From positions 1 through 64,000 of the forward strand of contig CANIZL010000002.1 of the NCBI GenBank assembly GCA_947471985.1: 64,000 nt of DNA, read 5' to 3'. This document shows, piece by piece, positions 36,758-45,995 of the stretch. Source of the stretch: Verrucomicrobiota bacterium (lineage in GTDB: Bacteria > Verrucomicrobiota > Verrucomicrobiia > Limisphaerales > UBA9464). The position numbers and the translations under genes were made by a program. The notes beneath the pieces were generated by a model, which was not told where the DNA came from, did not search any database, and saw only the letters and a list, made by a program, of their open reading frames with translations. The stretch's first letter is position 1. Every line of letters begins with the position of its first letter.

Positions 36758-38104
36758 ATGACATTGAAGCAGCTGTCGGCCCTCGCCAAAACCGGCGCCA
36801 TCGACACCGTCATGGTGGCCTTTCCCGATCCCTTCGGTCGATTGATCGGCAAACGCTTTCGCGCCGATTATTTTCTCAAATCCGTCGCCTCCCACGGGAC
36901 CCACGGCTGCAACTACCTGCTGACGGTCAACCTGGACATGGATCCCCTCGACGGTTTCCAGTTGGCCAACTGGGCCTCCGGCTTCGGTGATTTCGAACTC
37001 CGTCCGGATCTCTCCACCCTCCGCCTCATTCCCTGGCAGCCCGCCACCGCCCTGGTGATTTGCGATCTGCATCGTCCGGACGGCGTGATGGTCGCCGAAG
37101 CTCCGCGTTCAGTATTACGGCGTCAGGTCGAGCGGGTGCGCTCGCTCGGTCTCACCTGCTACTGCGCCAGCGAACTGGAATTCTATCTCTTCAATCAGAC
37201 CTACCACGACGCCTTCACCGCCGGGTATCGGGAACTGAAACCGTCGAGTGATTACCGCATCGATTACCATCTGATGCAACCCGGCCGCGACGAAGTGCTG
37301 ATGCGGGCCATCCGCAACGGACTGACCGCCGCCGAAGTCCCCATCGAGAGCAGCAAGGGCGAATGGAGTCGTGGACAACACGAATTGAATTTCACCTATG
37401 GCGAGCCCCTGCGGATGGCCGACGGCCACGGACTTTTCAAGCAGGGCGTCCGCGAGATCGCCGAGCAACACGGCAAGGCGGTCACCTTCATGGCCAAATA
37501 CGCGCCCAGCGAGGCCGGCAGTTCCTGCCATTTGCACCTGAGTCTTTGGGCGGGCGATCGTAATATTTTCTGGGACCCCAAGGCCAAGGCCGGTTCCAAG
37601 CACTTCCGTCAATTCCTTGGCGGCCTGCTGAAATACTCCCGCGAACTTTGCCTGTTCGTCGCTCCCACCATTAATAGTTATAAGCGTTACCAACCCGGCA
37701 GCTGGGCCCCCACGCGCATGGCGTGGGCTACCGACAACCGTACCACCGGCTTCCGCGTCGTGGGTCACGGCAACGGTTATCGCCCGGAAAACCGGATGCC
37801 GGGCGCGGATGCCAATCCCTATCTCGCCTTTGCCGCCATGCTCGCGGCCGGACTGGCCGGCATGGAAGAAGGCCTCGATTGCGGTGATCCCTATATCGGC
37901 AACGCTTATATCGATCCCAAACTCGCCCGTCTCCCCTCATCTCTCCGTGACGCCACGGAGCTGCTGTCCGAATCCAAGCTGGCCCGCCAAACCTTTGGCG
38001 ACGCGGTGGTTGATTTCTATGTGCACCACGCCCGCCTTGAACAGGAGGCGTTCGGCAATGCGGTCACCGATTGGGAAAAACACCGCTATTTCGAGCAGAT
38101 TTGA
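36758..38104 (+). CDS. glutamine synthetase family protein (possible gamma-glutamyl-amine ligase)
   Basis: 448 residues. Catalytic features: CASELEFYLF (metal Glu), SKGEWSRGQHELNFTYGEPL, the HLHLSLW His motif, APTINSYKRYQPGSWAP with the ATP/phosphate-binding Asn-Ser-Tyr-Lys-Arg, and FRVVGHGNGYRPENRMPGAD with the Arg and Glu/Asn-Arg. The adenylylation-loop sequence of classical GlnA is not obvious, so this may be a gamma-glutamylpolyamine/ethanolamine synthetase-type (GlnA3/PuuA-like) enzyme rather than the housekeeping GlnA; substrate cannot be decided. Divergent from the TPR-like protein, with about 100 bp between starts. Confidence 0.88.
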   Translation: MTLKQLSALAKTGAIDTVMVAFPDPFGRLIGKRFRADYFLKSVASHGTHGCNYLLTVNLDMDPLDGFQLANWASGFGDFELRPDLSTLRLIPWQPATALVICDLHRPDGVMVAEAPRSVLRRQVERVRSLGLTCYCASELEFYLFNQTYHDAFTAGYRELKPSSDYRIDYHLMQPGRDEVLMRAIRNGLTAAEVPIESSKGEWSRGQHELNFTYGEPLRMADGHGLFKQGVREIAEQHGKAVTFMAKYAPSEAGSSCHLHLSLWAGDRNIFWDPKAKAGSKHFRQFLGGLLKYSRELCLFVAPTINSYKRYQPGSWAPTRMAWATDNRTTGFRVVGHGNGYRPENRMPGADANPYLAFAAMLAAGLAGMEEGLDCGDPYIGNAYIDPKLARLPSSLRDATELLSESKLARQTFGDAVVDFYVHHARLEQEAFGNAVTDWEKHRYFEQI

Positions 38105-38117
38105 CCGGTTCGGCAAC

Positions 38118-40043
38118 CTATTTCACTCCCGCCCGCGCCCGGGCTATACCGAAATCCACCAGGCTCTGGGAGTGGAAAAATCCTTCGAAGAAGTTATGCC
38201 CCTGTCCCTGGAGGACGGTGAGCTTCACCAGATCGCCGGCTCCGGCAGCTTCATAGATCTGTTTCACCCGGCCGGAGTTCTCGGGTAGGGGCACAACCTT
38301 GTCGACGTCCCCGTGGATCAAGGCCACCGGGACACGGGCCCGGGCCAGCACGTCCATTCGTTCGATCGGATTCAAGCTGGCCACCAAGGGGCCCAGGGCC
38401 TCCGGGGTGAGTCCATACGCCGGCGCCACATTGCTGAGACCGGGATAGGTGCGAAAGTCATATACCGGATATATACCGATGATCCCGGCGATGCGTTCGG
38501 GATGTTGAATCGCCCAGCTGGCGACCCACAGACCGCCGCGGCTGCGGCCCATAAGACACGGACGCGGGGCAAAACCCCGTTGCACCACCAGGTCCCGATA
38601 TAGGGCATCGAAAATAGCATGACTGGCGGGGCTTCCATAGGCCTCTCCCACGTCCACTCCGGCCACGGCAATGCCGGCCGCCAGAAACTGTTCGTGCATC
38701 CAGCGTTCGGCTTCATCCGGCAACGGAGCCAGAGTGGGCGCATAGAAGATCCAGGGTTGGGGCCGTGTCCGCAGCGCCTCCCGCGGCATATAAAGAAAGC
38801 CCGGCCGACCACCGGCCGTCAGCGCCTGGCTGCCCGGCAACGCCAAACGACTGGAAGGGGCACTTGCCGGGGTGGACGCCGGCTTCTTGCCAACGGAAAG
38901 CTGTTGTTCCACCCAGGGTCCCACCTTCTCGGCCCAACGGGCGGCGTGTTCGCGCAATCCCTTGCCGCTGAAATGAACGCCCTTGCCGTCCCCATCCCGC
39001 AAGTCCCCAGCCAGGGCATCCGAGTCGGGTCCCGCCAGCGCGGTTCCGTCGCTCCCGAGACCTTGTTGGGCGGACCGAATATCCGCCGATCCCGTATCCG
39101 CCGGCGTGTGATAACTCACCTGGGCCACAAACCACGGCGCCTCCCAGCCGGAAGCCCGGCCGGAACTACGAATCACCTCCGTCAGATATTGTCGATACAA
39201 CCCGCCGGTCAGCGTCCGGGTGGTGTCACTTTGATTCGCATCCGATTCCCCCTGGTGCCACAGCACCGCCCGGTAACCCCGGGGACCCACCTGTTGCAGG
39301 CGGGCGACAAAGCGACGGAACAATTCACCGGTACTTTCCCAATCGCCACCCGGCAGGTGCGTGACATTTCCGGTGAGTGTCGGTGGATTGGGAAAATGAA
39401 TCCCCCGCGGCAGCCACTCCCGGACGCTGGTGGCCCCCACACCGGTGGCAACGAATCCCACCGGAACTTTGAACCGATCCACCAACGCATCCCCCAACGG
39501 CGGTATAAAACTGCCACCTCCGCCACTCGCTCCCGGTTGGGGATCCCGCGCCAGCTGCCAGTGTCCGTCGGCGAGGGCCGATACCAAGCCGGTCCGGGTC
39601 TCCTGGCGTTCCTCACCGTGATTGGCCGAATTGGATTGACCCGCCACCACGAACACCTCGCCCACACCCACGTGTTCCACGCGGGTGGCGGTCGTGACCA
39701 CGTTCGCCGATCGAGCCTGAACCTCGATCCGATACCATCCGCCCGCCGGGGCCAACAACGCACCCTCAAACCACGCCCCGCCCCGCAACCGCAGCGTGCG
39801 CCATTCACCCTGACCGGAAGTGGCGACCCAGCGGGCCTCCACCACATCGGGCAATCGATCCACGTCCGTGATTGCGCCGCTCACCGGAATGAAACCCTCG
39901 TCGGCCCGCCGTTGCACCACCTGATAATCCAACGGAGTGGACAGGCGCAGGGCCGCCGCCGCTTGGCCGGTGAGACCGGTGCCCAGCAGGGCCGTTAACC
40001 AAAGTCCGATGGTTCCGCAGCGTACGGTCAAAATGGAGGGCAT
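38118..40043 (-). CDS. exported two-domain esterase: SGNH sialate O-acetylesterase-like plus alpha/beta hydrolase
   Basis: 641 residues with signal peptide (GLWLTALLGTGLTGQAAAA). N-terminal half is a SASA/DUF303-type carbohydrate esterase: nucleophile block VFVVAGQSNSANHGEE and catalytic block VLWHQGESDANQ, preceded by a beta-sandwich. C-terminal half (about 405-640) is an alpha/beta hydrolase with nucleophile elbow CLMGRSRGGLWVASW, an Asp in ALIHGDVDKVVPLP and the His in QGQGHNFFEGF. Both triads look complete, so it may remove acetyl or other acyl groups from polysaccharides at two sites. The ATG at 40043 fits the signal; the frame open to 40196 overlaps the neighbouring subtilase gene. Confidence 0.83.
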   Translation of the reverse strand: MPSILTVRCGTIGLWLTALLGTGLTGQAAAALRLSTPLDYQVVQRRADEGFIPVSGAITDVDRLPDVVEARWVATSGQGEWRTLRLRGGAWFEGALLAPAGGWYRIEVQARSANVVTTATRVEHVGVGEVFVVAGQSNSANHGEERQETRTGLVSALADGHWQLARDPQPGASGGGGSFIPPLGDALVDRFKVPVGFVATGVGATSVREWLPRGIHFPNPPTLTGNVTHLPGGDWESTGELFRRFVARLQQVGPRGYRAVLWHQGESDANQSDTTRTLTGGLYRQYLTEVIRSSGRASGWEAPWFVAQVSYHTPADTGSADIRSAQQGLGSDGTALAGPDSDALAGDLRDGDGKGVHFSGKGLREHAARWAEKVGPWVEQQLSVGKKPASTPASAPSSRLALPGSQALTAGGRPGFLYMPREALRTRPQPWIFYAPTLAPLPDEAERWMHEQFLAAGIAVAGVDVGEAYGSPASHAIFDALYRDLVVQRGFAPRPCLMGRSRGGLWVASWAIQHPERIAGIIGIYPVYDFRTYPGLSNVAPAYGLTPEALGPLVASLNPIERMDVLARARVPVALIHGDVDKVVPLPENSGRVKQIYEAAGAGDLVKLTVLQGQGHNFFEGFFHSQSLVDFGIARARAGVK

Positions 40044-40110
40044 GGGTGCAAGAGTGCGAAGGCACTCCACCCGCCGACAAGCAAAACCATCGACCCTCTC
40101 GGTCTTAATC

Positions 40111-42774
40111 TCAGGGCTGCGCCCGGGTGCGGATGAATTGCTGTAGACCTCCCGCCGGAACCGTCGGCGCGAAAACCTCCAGATATGGCGCGCCATTGGT
40201 AATCATCCCCAACGCGGTATAGGGACCCTCCACCTGATTCGCCGAATCCAGGACATATCGACCCAACCCCGCCGGCAGAGTGATACGCGTCAAACCATTC
40301 GCGACCGGCAGGAATTCCATTGGTACGATCGGGTCGTATCGGTTCGCCTGCGTATTTAGGCATTGTTCCCGGGCATTGCTGAGACCATCCCCATCAGGAT
40401 CGTCCTTGGGTCCATAACGCAGGTCGCCAAAATTCTGCCGTTCCCAATCATCGTCCAGGCCATCCTTGTCTTCATCCGTGATGGCCGTGCCACGAAGGAT
40501 CAACTGGGCGGAAGTAATACTGCCGGAGTCCAAGGGTCGCTCGTCGGTGACATCCAGACGCCATTCGCCGGCACTGCTCTCGTAGAAATTGTGAGCGGTC
40601 CAATACGTCCAGTTCTGCGGACCCGGGGAATAATCCCCGTTGATGAATTGCAAAATGCTTCGCGTGCCCGACGGCGACACCAGGGTGATCCGGAGATCGC
40701 TGCGATACGGATGTGTGGTGTTCAGCCGGACACCCACCTGTTCGCACACGATCGAATCATTGATGGTCCACTTGGTCGTGGTAGGGGTGAGGTTGAGCCG
40801 GGCGGTATTGGCCGGATGCGTCTCCACATAATTCCGTAGGGCATCGCCATTGGCCTTATCGATGAAGATGGCCGGAATGGGCGCAAATCCAGTACCAAAC
40901 ATCACCAGCAACTGCGGATCCGTGGCAACGTTGTTATAGATCACCACAAACTCGGCCCCAGCGCGTGCCGCCAGATCGATCTTCTCGGAAAAGAAATTGT
41001 CCCCCCGCTGGATCAACGCCGCCCGTCCGTGGAGATCGAGATCGATGTTCGTATTGCCCAATCCCACATAGACCATGGGCAGCCGGGCGGTCGCGGCCTC
41101 CACCTGCGGTCCCTGCGCCGGCAGGCAGTGGATCGACGTCAGGCTGCCGGGCAATCCCGTTCCCTGCAGCTCCAAACGCAGTGAATCATCCACCACCGGA
41201 CGGCTGGTGGTGTTCACGCTGGATTTAACAATCTTCAGCGCCGGCCGATTGCTCCAATGCCGCGCCAGCTGCACCGCCAGTCCGGCATCCGGCACGCCAA
41301 AACCCACATTGTGGCTGACCACAAAACCCGCGCCGTTGGTGCGCACGTCCGAGTCCGCAAAATCGTAGTGGCGGCTGCTCTGCACCAGGATCTGCTGAAC
41401 ATCGCGATATCCCAGCTGTGGATTGGCCGCGAGGATCAGGGCGCAGATCCCCGCGATCTGTGGGCAGGAGGCGGATGTCCCGTTAAAGCCACTGACCCCC
41501 TGGGCATAATCCCCGTCCGTTCCCCCCGCCGTGTTATAACCGTCGGATCCGGCCATGTCGGTGGTCACAATATTCGGCGCTGCCGGATCCTCTTCAAAGT
41601 CGGACGGAGAATCCCCGCTCGGCGCACCGACCAGGATATTGGCTCCCGGGCTGCTATAGGTCGTCGCCCGGCCATCGGCCCGCACCGCCGCCACCGCGAT
41701 CACCCGCGGATCCGCCGCAAAGCCATCGTCGATGGAATTGACCAAGTCCTCCCGATCATTGCCTGCCGCCCGCACCATGACCACTCCGCGACCGGATCGA
41801 CCTTTCGTTACCGCCGTCTCGATCGCCGCCTCGCTCAGAACATCGATCGCACTCTGGGACAGACTGTAGCTGCCCCAGCTGTGATTTTGGACGGCTACCG
41901 TATCCTTGTCGTGCTGGAACATCGCCGCCAGCGCCGAATCCTCGGCAATCACATCCTCGGGGCCGTTGCCAAAATCAAAGAGACCAAAGATCGCCCAACT
42001 AGCCAGCCGGGCCTCCGGCGCCAGACCCACCACGCCCAAATCATTCCCCCCCGTCGCACCGATCAACCCGGCACAAGCGGTACCATGGTCCGGATAGCCA
42101 TCACTCATGGGTTCCCCGGGGCGATCCCCGAAGAAATCATAATGCGGTGCGCCCGCTGTGTTCCCCAGATCGGGATGATCGGTGGTGACGCCCCCATCGG
42201 CCACCGCCACCGTAACTCCCGCGCCCCGCGTCAACGGCCAGGCCGGACGGACGTTGAGATCGATGCCCCGTGGAACTCCGGTGACGGGATCCCGATTGTC
42301 CAAATGCCATTGAATCGAATACAGGGGATCGTTCGGCCGCGCCGCGTAAGCCCGCTGCCGAAGGTGCAGACGACGTCGATCCGGATGCACGGCCAGCACT
42401 TCCGCGCGATCCACCAAATGTTGCGTCAAAGCGAAGGCCCCGGCGACATCCGGCGTTTCCACCAACCACAGATCTTCCCCAACCTGCCTCCGCGATAAAT
42501 CGTCGGGTAGCACTTTGTCCGGGGAGGTTCCCGGCTGGAATTGCACGACCACCCGTTGCCCCAGAACCACGGCATCACCCGATCCCTCGCGTCGGGCCAG
42601 CACCCAGTCGCGGCCCGTTCCCGCCGGCAGACCAACCCGGTCAGGGACCGAGATCCTATAGACCTGCGGTTGTGGCTCCCGGACGGCGAGATCCAGGTCC
42701 GCCGCCGGCGAACCAACTGCCGCCAGTAGCAAAGTGGCGCGGAGAACGAGGCGTTTGAGTCTGTCGCAAGGCAT
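40111..42774 (-). CDS. exported subtilisin-family serine protease with PA and proprotein-convertase P domain
   Basis: 887 residues. Signal peptide, then a propeptide-like region ([16 protein letters not shown]) and the S8 catalytic domain with Asp in [18 protein letters not shown], His in [17 protein letters not shown] and Ser in [23 protein letters not shown]-like domain follows ([16 protein letters not shown]), then a P/homo B domain ([35 protein letters not shown]), then a short Ca-binding D-x-D-x-D stretch ([17 protein letters not shown]) and a beta tail. Secreted; probably extracellular protein turnover. The start ATG 42774 directly precedes the signal peptide. About 65 bp upstream of the esterase on the same strand. 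Confidence 0.9.
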   Translation of the reverse strand: MPCDRLKRLVLRATLLLAAVGSPAADLDLAVREPQPQVYRISVPDRVGLPAGTGRDWVLARREGSGDAVVLGQRVVVQFQPGTSPDKVLPDDLSRRQVGEDLWLVETPDVAGAFALTQHLVDRAEVLAVHPDRRRLHLRQRAYAARPNDPLYSIQWHLDNRDPVTGVPRGIDLNVRPAWPLTRGAGVTVAVADGGVTTDHPDLGNTAGAPHYDFFGDRPGEPMSDGYPDHGTACAGLIGATGGNDLGVVGLAPEARLASWAIFGLFDFGNGPEDVIAEDSALAAMFQHDKDTVAVQNHSWGSYSLSQSAIDVLSEAAIETAVTKGRSGRGVVMVRAAGNDREDLVNSIDDGFAADPRVIAVAAVRADGRATTYSSPGANILVGAPSGDSPSDFEEDPAAPNIVTTDMAGSDGYNTAGGTDGDYAQGVSGFNGTSASCPQIAGICALILAANPQLGYRDVQQILVQSSRHYDFADSDVRTNGAGFVVSHNVGFGVPDAGLAVQLARHWSNRPALKIVKSSVNTTSRPVVDDSLRLELQGTGLPGSLTSIHCLPAQGPQVEAATARLPMVYVGLGNTNIDLDLHGRAALIQRGDNFFSEKIDLAARAGAEFVVIYNNVATDPQLLVMFGTGFAPIPAIFIDKANGDALRNYVETHPANTARLNLTPTTTKWTINDSIVCEQVGVRLNTTHPYRSDLRITLVSPSGTRSILQFINGDYSPGPQNWTYWTAHNFYESSAGEWRLDVTDERPLDSGSITSAQLILRGTAITDEDKDGLDDDWERQNFGDLRYGPKDDPDGDGLSNAREQCLNTQANRYDPIVPMEFLPVANGLTRITLPAGLGRYVLDSANQVEGPYTALGMITNGAPYLEVFAPTVPAGGLQQFIRTRAQP

Positions 42775-42900
42775 GCAACAGGGTGGGAAAGCCCGGCTGC
42801 GCTGTCATCTCAATCCGGAGATTGCCTGACATTTTACCTTGGCACGGCGGTGGATGTTGCTTTCTTAACCACGTATTTCCCGCCCGCACCTTGCCGTCTC

Positions 42901-43671
42901 ATGAAGACTATATTGCCGTCTCCTGCACCTAATATTCGACGAGCTTTTACGCTCATCGAACTCCTCGTGGTCATCGCCATCATCGCCATTCTGGCCGGCA
43001 TGCTCCTGCCGGCCTTGAGCAAGGCTAAGCAAAAGGCTTCGGGTGTTCGGTGTTTGAGTAACACCAAACAGCTGACTCTTGCTTGGTACATGTACTTCGG
43101 CGACAACCGGGACCGGTTGATTGAAAACAATCTGGGCACCACCAACTCCTGGATCGGCGGTAACGTCAACAACGCGACCGAGGCCACCAACAAGATTTTC
43201 ATCACCAACGGCCGCCTGTATTCGTACAATACCAGTACCGAGATCTATAAGTGCCCCTCCGATCCGGGCTTCAAATTCTCCACCAAACTGGTGCAACGGG
43301 TCCGTAGCTATTCCATGAATGGCCAGATGGGCGGCTTGGATGTGACCTTCGTCAATGGTGCCAAGGCGCGGGCCAAGTTCTCTGACATCATTCGTCCCTC
43401 CCCGGCCGAGGCCAATGTCTTCGTCGACGAGAATGCCGAGAGCATCGATGACGGATATTTCGCCGTACAAGCGGATCCGCCCCGCTGGGTGTGGCAGAAC
43501 ACCGCCGCCAGTCGCCACGGGAATGGTACCGTCCTCTCGTTTGCGGATGGCCACTCGGAGCTATGGCGCTGGTACGAGCCGCACACCTCCCGCCTCAAGG
43601 GCACCGACCAAGCCGTCAAGGCGGGTGACCGGGATTTGGGCCGCTTTCATCAAGCCACCCACCAGCCTTAG
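42901..43671 (+). CDS. exported pseudopilin-like protein (prepilin-type N-terminal methylation motif)
   Basis: 256 residues. [20 protein letters not shown] is the leader and start of the class-III signal, followed by [19 protein letters not shown]; the C-terminal [16 protein letters not shown] is the DGH-x-x-W signature. Structure and motifs mirror the gene at 1907-2719, so these are paralogues. The ATG at 42901 is chosen because it gives a 14-residue leader; an ATG at 42850 is also in frame. Followed by a strong terminator. Confidence 0.86.
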   Translation: MKTILPSPAPNIRRAFTLIELLVVIAIIAILAGMLLPALSKAKQKASGVRCLSNTKQLTLAWYMYFGDNRDRLIENNLGTTNSWIGGNVNNATEATNKIFITNGRLYSYNTSTEIYKCPSDPGFKFSTKLVQRVRSYSMNGQMGGLDVTFVNGAKARAKFSDIIRPSPAEANVFVDENAESIDDGYFAVQADPPRWVWQNTAASRHGNGTVLSFADGHSELWRWYEPHTSRLKGTDQAVKAGDRDLGRFHQATHQP

Positions 43672-43734
43672 AGCTGGCTTCAGCGACTGGCCCAGCATCG
43701 CCGGCCAATTGTCGACATCTTCCAGTCGCTCCCC

Positions 43735-43767
43735 GACCCAGCTGACTTCAGCTGGGTCTTTTGCTTT
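43735..43767 (+). terminator. Rho-independent terminator downstream of the pseudopilin gene
   Basis: GACCCAGCTG-actt-CAGCTGGGTC forms a perfect 10-bp stem with a 4-nt loop, followed on the plus strand by TTTTGCTTT. It lies 63 bp past the pseudopilin stop and ends transcription before hflK. The remaining bases of the gap hold no gene. Confidence 0.85.
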
Positions 43768-43914
43768 CCAATTCCCTCGATCCCCGATTTCACGCTCTAC
43801 TCGGAGGCCATTGGTAGAAGTCACTTCGATCCTCCTCGGCCCTTCGGAAGGAATTAACTCTTAAGTTTCCTACTGCGTCGGAGAGGCGACCCGCCATCCT
43901 GTTCGCCGGTTTCT

Positions 43915-44922
43915 ATGACCCCTCCTCCCATACGTCAGGTTTTTCCGGAAGGTCCGGGAAACGGCGGCAGCGCCGGTGCTGCCTTCCGCCAGGCAAAGCC
44001 TTGGCTCATCGCCGGTTTTTGGGGCATCGCTGCGCTCCTTCTACTCACCACCAGCTTCTATTCGGTGCCCGCGGATTCCGTGGGCATTGTCCAACGCTTT
44101 GGACGATACCTCCGCTCGGAGGATCCTGGGCTGCGTTTCAAGCTTCCTTTGGGTATCGACACGGTGACGCTGCTTCCCTTCCGTCGGCAATTGAAGCTGG
44201 AGTTTGGCTTCAGCACTCCCGGCGCCGGCAATCCTCACCAGGCCAGCCAGGAGCCCGAGTCGGAGAAGTCCATGGTCACCGGCGACCTCAATGAGACCTT
44301 GGTCGAGTGGGTTGTTCAGTACCGAATCAGTGATCCGAAGCAATTCCTGTTCGAAGCTCGGGACCCGGAGGAGACCCTTCGCGCTGCCGCCGAGAGCGTC
44401 ATGCGCGAGGTGGTGGGTGACCGCACCGTCGACGAGGTGATCACCTTCGGGCGCCAGGAACTCGAGGTGGAGGCCCGATTGGCGCTGCACCGAGTGACGG
44501 AACATTACGCGCTCGGGGCAACGGTCGATTTGGTCCAACTGAAAAACGTCAATCCGCCCAAACAAGTCCAGGCCTCGTTCGATGAGGTCAACCAGGCTCA
44601 GCAGGAGAAGCAACGATCCATCAATGTCGCCAACGGTGACTACAACAAAGTGGTGCCCCGCGCCAAGGGTGAAGCAGCCCGGCTGATCGCCGAATCCCAA
44701 GGGTACGCCCAGAAGCGAGTGAATGAAGCGCTCGGGGATGCCCAGCTCTTCAAGGCGGTTTTCACCGAATACGAGAAGGCGCCGCTCGTCACCCGGCAGC
44801 GCATCTATCTCGAAACCATGAGTGAGGTCCTTCCCAAGTTGGGCCGCAAGTTCATCACCGATCAGGACTCCCAGCCGCTCCTGCCGTTCCTCCAACTCCA
44901 AACCGACAAGGGCAATCCGTGA
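43915..44922 (+). CDS. hflK: HflK-type SPFH/Band 7 membrane protein
   Basis: 335 residues. A Gly/Pro-rich cytoplasmic N-terminus, one transmembrane helix (LIAGFWGIAALLLLTTSFYS), then the band-7 domain with VPADSVGIVQRFGRYLRSE, LVEWVVQYRISDPKQFLFEA and a long helical C-terminus (EVNQAQQEKQRSINVANGDY). HflK and HflC form a large complex around the FtsH protease and modulate its degradation activity. Start ATG 43915. Its stop overlaps the GTG of hflC (GTGA), so the two are translationally coupled. Confidence 0.93.
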   Translation: MTPPPIRQVFPEGPGNGGSAGAAFRQAKPWLIAGFWGIAALLLLTTSFYSVPADSVGIVQRFGRYLRSEDPGLRFKLPLGIDTVTLLPFRRQLKLEFGFSTPGAGNPHQASQEPESEKSMVTGDLNETLVEWVVQYRISDPKQFLFEARDPEETLRAAAESVMREVVGDRTVDEVITFGRQELEVEARLALHRVTEHYALGATVDLVQLKNVNPPKQVQASFDEVNQAQQEKQRSINVANGDYNKVVPRAKGEAARLIAESQGYAQKRVNEALGDAQLFKAVFTEYEKAPLVTRQRIYLETMSEVLPKLGRKFITDQDSQPLLPFLQLQTDKGNP

Positions 44923-45908
44923 AACTCTCTTCCCTACTCAGCTCCTTGGGCGCCGTCGCTGGCGTCATTATCCTGTGGATCGGGTTTAATCTTTGCAGCT
45001 ATTCGCTGCCGGAAACCCAGCAGGCCATTGTCACCCAGTTCGGCAAACCCATTGGGGGACCGATTACCAATTCCGGCCTTCACTGGAAGATGCCGTTCGT
45101 CCAGACCGTCAATCTGATCGATAAACGGATTCTGGAGTGGGACGGCCGCGCCAGTGAGATGCCCACTCGCGACAAACTCTACATCGTCGTTGACGCCTTC
45201 GGCCGGTGGCGGATCAATGATCCCGCCCAGTATTTCACCCGCCTCCGGGATGAGCGCAGCGCCCAGTCGCGGCTCGACGACATCATTGGCAGCGAACTCC
45301 GCAATGCCGTCGCCAAGAATGACCTGATCGAAATCGTCCGGACCACCATTAATCGCAAACCCGATCTGGATCCCGCCGCTACGACCAATGGGCCGCCCGT
45401 GGGTCTTTTGCTGCCGATCCGCCATGGCCGAGGAGCGATCGAAAAGGAAATCATGGCCGCGGCCGCTCCCAAACTGAAGGACTTCGGCATCGAGTTGCTG
45501 GACGTCCGTTTCATGCGGCTCAATTATAACTCGGGCGTCAGTGCCAAGGTTCACGAACGGATGGTCAGCGAACGCCAGCAGATCGCCTCCCGGTTCCGCT
45601 CTGAGGGCGAGGGAGAGGCCGCCGTGATCCTCGGCAATAAGGAGCGTGACCTGAAGGGTCTGCAGTCCGAGGCCTATCGGCTCGTCCAGGGCATTCGGGG
45701 TGAGGCCGATGCCAAGGCCATCGCCATCTACGCCGAGGCCTATGGCCAGAACGAGCGGGCAGCGGAATTCTACAGTTTCCTCCGGACCATGGAGACGTAT
45801 CAGAAGTCCTTGGGAAAGGACACAACCCTGATGTTGAGCACCGACAGCGATCTCTTCCGCTTCCTGAAGCAGATCAATCCCACCAACCCACCCGCCCCGC
45901 GGCGTTGA
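44919..45908 (+). CDS. hflC: HflC-type SPFH/Band 7 membrane protein
   Basis: 329 residues starting with GTG that overlaps the hflK TGA. One N-terminal transmembrane segment (GAVAGVIILWIGFNLCSYSL), then band-7 sequence (AIVTQFGKPIGG, IVVDAFGRWRINDPAQYF, IIGSELRNAVAKNDLIEIV) and the C-terminal coiled region with SEGEGEAAVILGNKERDL and DAKAIAIYAEAYGQN, diagnostic of HflC. Partner of hflK in controlling FtsH. Followed by a clear terminator. Confidence 0.94.
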   Translation: MKLSSLLSSLGAVAGVIILWIGFNLCSYSLPETQQAIVTQFGKPIGGPITNSGLHWKMPFVQTVNLIDKRILEWDGRASEMPTRDKLYIVVDAFGRWRINDPAQYFTRLRDERSAQSRLDDIIGSELRNAVAKNDLIEIVRTTINRKPDLDPAATTNGPPVGLLLPIRHGRGAIEKEIMAAAAPKLKDFGIELLDVRFMRLNYNSGVSAKVHERMVSERQQIASRFRSEGEGEAAVILGNKERDLKGLQSEAYRLVQGIRGEADAKAIAIYAEAYGQNERAAEFYSFLRTMETYQKSLGKDTTLMLSTDSDLFRFLKQINPTNPPAPRR

Positions 45909-45947
45909 TGTGGGTCGATCAGGGGCGTCCTCCGGGATGCGTTCGGT

Positions 45948-45983
45948 GGCCGTTGGTTTGCTCAAACCAACGGCCTTTCCTTT
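45948..45983 (+). terminator. Rho-independent terminator downstream of hflC
   Basis: GGCCGTTGGTTT-gctc-AAACCAACGGCC is a perfect 12-bp stem with a 4-nt loop, followed by TTTCCTTTCC on the plus strand, 40 bp after the hflC stop. It also lies beyond the mnmG stop on the other strand but lacks a T tract in that direction. Confidence 0.85.
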
Positions 45984-45995
45984 CCGGAAAGTGGC

